From: an uncultured Oscillospiraceae bacterium
Lineage (GTDB): Bacteria; Bacillota; Clostridia; Oscillospirales; Oscillospiraceae
Length of the DNA stretch: 64,000 bases
Assembly (NCBI GenBank): GCA_944385675.1
Contig: CALWYD010000004.1
Location: 1 to 64,000 of the forward strand
Direction of reading: 5' to 3'
Below, piece after piece: positions 63,426 to 64,000 of this stretch. The first letter of the stretch is position 1; the number at the start of each line of letters is the position of its first letter. Both the position numbers and the translations under genes were made by a program. Under the pieces are notes generated by a model. The model did no database searches. It saw nothing but the letters and a program-made list of their open reading frames with translations, and was not told the origin of the DNA.

Positions 63426-64000
63426 TCAGCAGCGCCCCCCTCCGCACAGGCAGTTGAGACACAACAGGGTGGTACAACAATCCATACTGTCCATGGTATT
63501 GGTATACCCGTAAGGACGGTATCCGCCCGCCCTCTGCTGCATCATGGCATAGGCCTGGCGGTATTCCATATTACCGGGATCCATTTGCACCGCCCTGGCA
63601 TAATTCTGAGTAGCCTCGTCCAGCCAGCCCCTGCTGTAAGCAATGCTGCCCGACAGGAAATACCACTCCCCGTCCCGCTGGGGCACCTCATTCAAAAGCC
63701 GCTCCGCTGTACCCAGATCGCCGGCATTTATCATACTGCGTACCCGGGCATAGGTAGGATTGCGCGAGGCAGAGGAGTAGCTTCCCTGTCCTCCGGAATA
63801 GCCCGTGGAGGACTGGTAGCTTCCCCCGGAGCGCTGCTTGGTAATGGCCTCGTAGGCCTCGTTGATCTCTTTCATTTTCTCCTCGGCCAAATCTGCCAGA
63901 GGATTATTTTGATAATTGTCCGGATGGTACTTCCTCGCCAGCTCCCGGTAAGCTTTTTTAATCTCCTCATCGCTGGCGTTTTGGCTGACGCCAAGGACAC
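63426..64000 (-). CDS. J-domain protein with TPR-like repeats and Cys-rich tail (partial, cut at window end)
   Basis: The frame enters at the window end without its start. It begins inside a J domain ([12 protein letters not shown], with the HPD signature), followed by a Gly/Ser/Tyr linker, a helical TPR-like segment ([15 protein letters not shown] to [16 protein letters not shown]) and a tail with six cysteines ([17 protein letters not shown]). It probably is a DnaJ-type co-chaperone common in Oscillospiraceae. The Cys-rich end could bind metal; this is not known. Confidence 0.87.
   Translation of the reverse strand, partial: VLGVSQNASDEEIKKAYRELARKYHPDNYQNNPLADLAEEKMKEINEAYEAITKQRSGGSYQSSTGYSGGQGSYSSASRNPTYARVRSMINAGDLGTAERLLNEVPQRDGEWYFLSGSIAYSRGWLDEATQNYARAVQMDPGNMEYRQAYAMMQQRAGGYRPYGYTNTMDSMDCCTTLLCLNCLCGGGRC

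Noticed and set aside
1..64000. CRISPR arrays, insertion sequences, prophage, tRNA or rRNA genes
   Set aside because: No regularly spaced repeats, transposase or integrase frames, or cloverleaf or rRNA signatures were seen on reading both strands.

Overview
This 64 kb window reads as a chromosomal segment of a spore-forming, low-oxygen Firmicute. The gene families (SpoIVA, SpoVM, SigH, RemA, PrkC/PrpC, PPi-type phosphofructokinase, a tyrS T-box), gene orders and moderately high GC point to the Oscillospiraceae (Flavonifractor/Lawsonibacter/Intestinimonas type). That placement is an inference from gene content, not from a marker-gene tree. I saw no rRNA, tRNA, CRISPR array, insertion sequence, integrase or prophage gene. 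Most of the window is core genome, and most genes lie on the minus strand.

Layout. 0.3-7 kb: protein quality control, tig > clpP > clpX > lon > engB. 7-15 kb: metallophosphoesterase and thrC; yraN, rnhB, rbgA and rplS; trmK, nif3-like and a polytopic membrane protein. 15-21 kb: DUF1858 protein, lysS and greA (with a long structured leader), an unknown 253-aa protein, cstA with an unknown partner. 21-25 kb: an LTA-synthase-like sulfatase (plus strand), an XRE regulator with a 51-aa membrane protein, a zinc-ribbon protein and SigH. 25-30 kb: glmM, SdpI-like protein and the ruvC-ruvA-ruvB block interrupted by three small genes. 30-38 kb: membrane XRE regulator, nitroreductase, malic enzyme, Na+ symporter, DUF3810 protein, TmcAL-like protein, acetate kinase. 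39-43 kb: a decaying carbohydrate/polyol operon. 43-47 kb: tyrS with T-box, then fba and pfp diverging from overlapping promoters. 47-51 kb: sporulation genes spoIVA, a DUF3794-LysM coat-type protein and a 23-aa spoVM. 51-64 kb: the conserved block yicC-remA-gmk-rpoZ-priA-def-fmt-rsmB-rlmN-prpC-prkC-rsgA, preceded by a J-domain gene cut by the window end.

The most unusual items are: (1) ClpX whose Walker B catalytic glutamate is a glycine; (2) a degraded operon at 39-43 kb holding an in-frame chimera of a transketolase C-subunit N-terminus and a glycerol-dehydrogenase-type C-terminus, an AraC gene with an internal stop, and two truncated zinc dehydrogenases; (3) the 23-aa spoVM; (4) a leader of about 200 nt with three hairpins upstream of greA-lysS; (5) face-to-face overlapping promoters between fba and pfp. 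I found no convincing new defence or mobile system.
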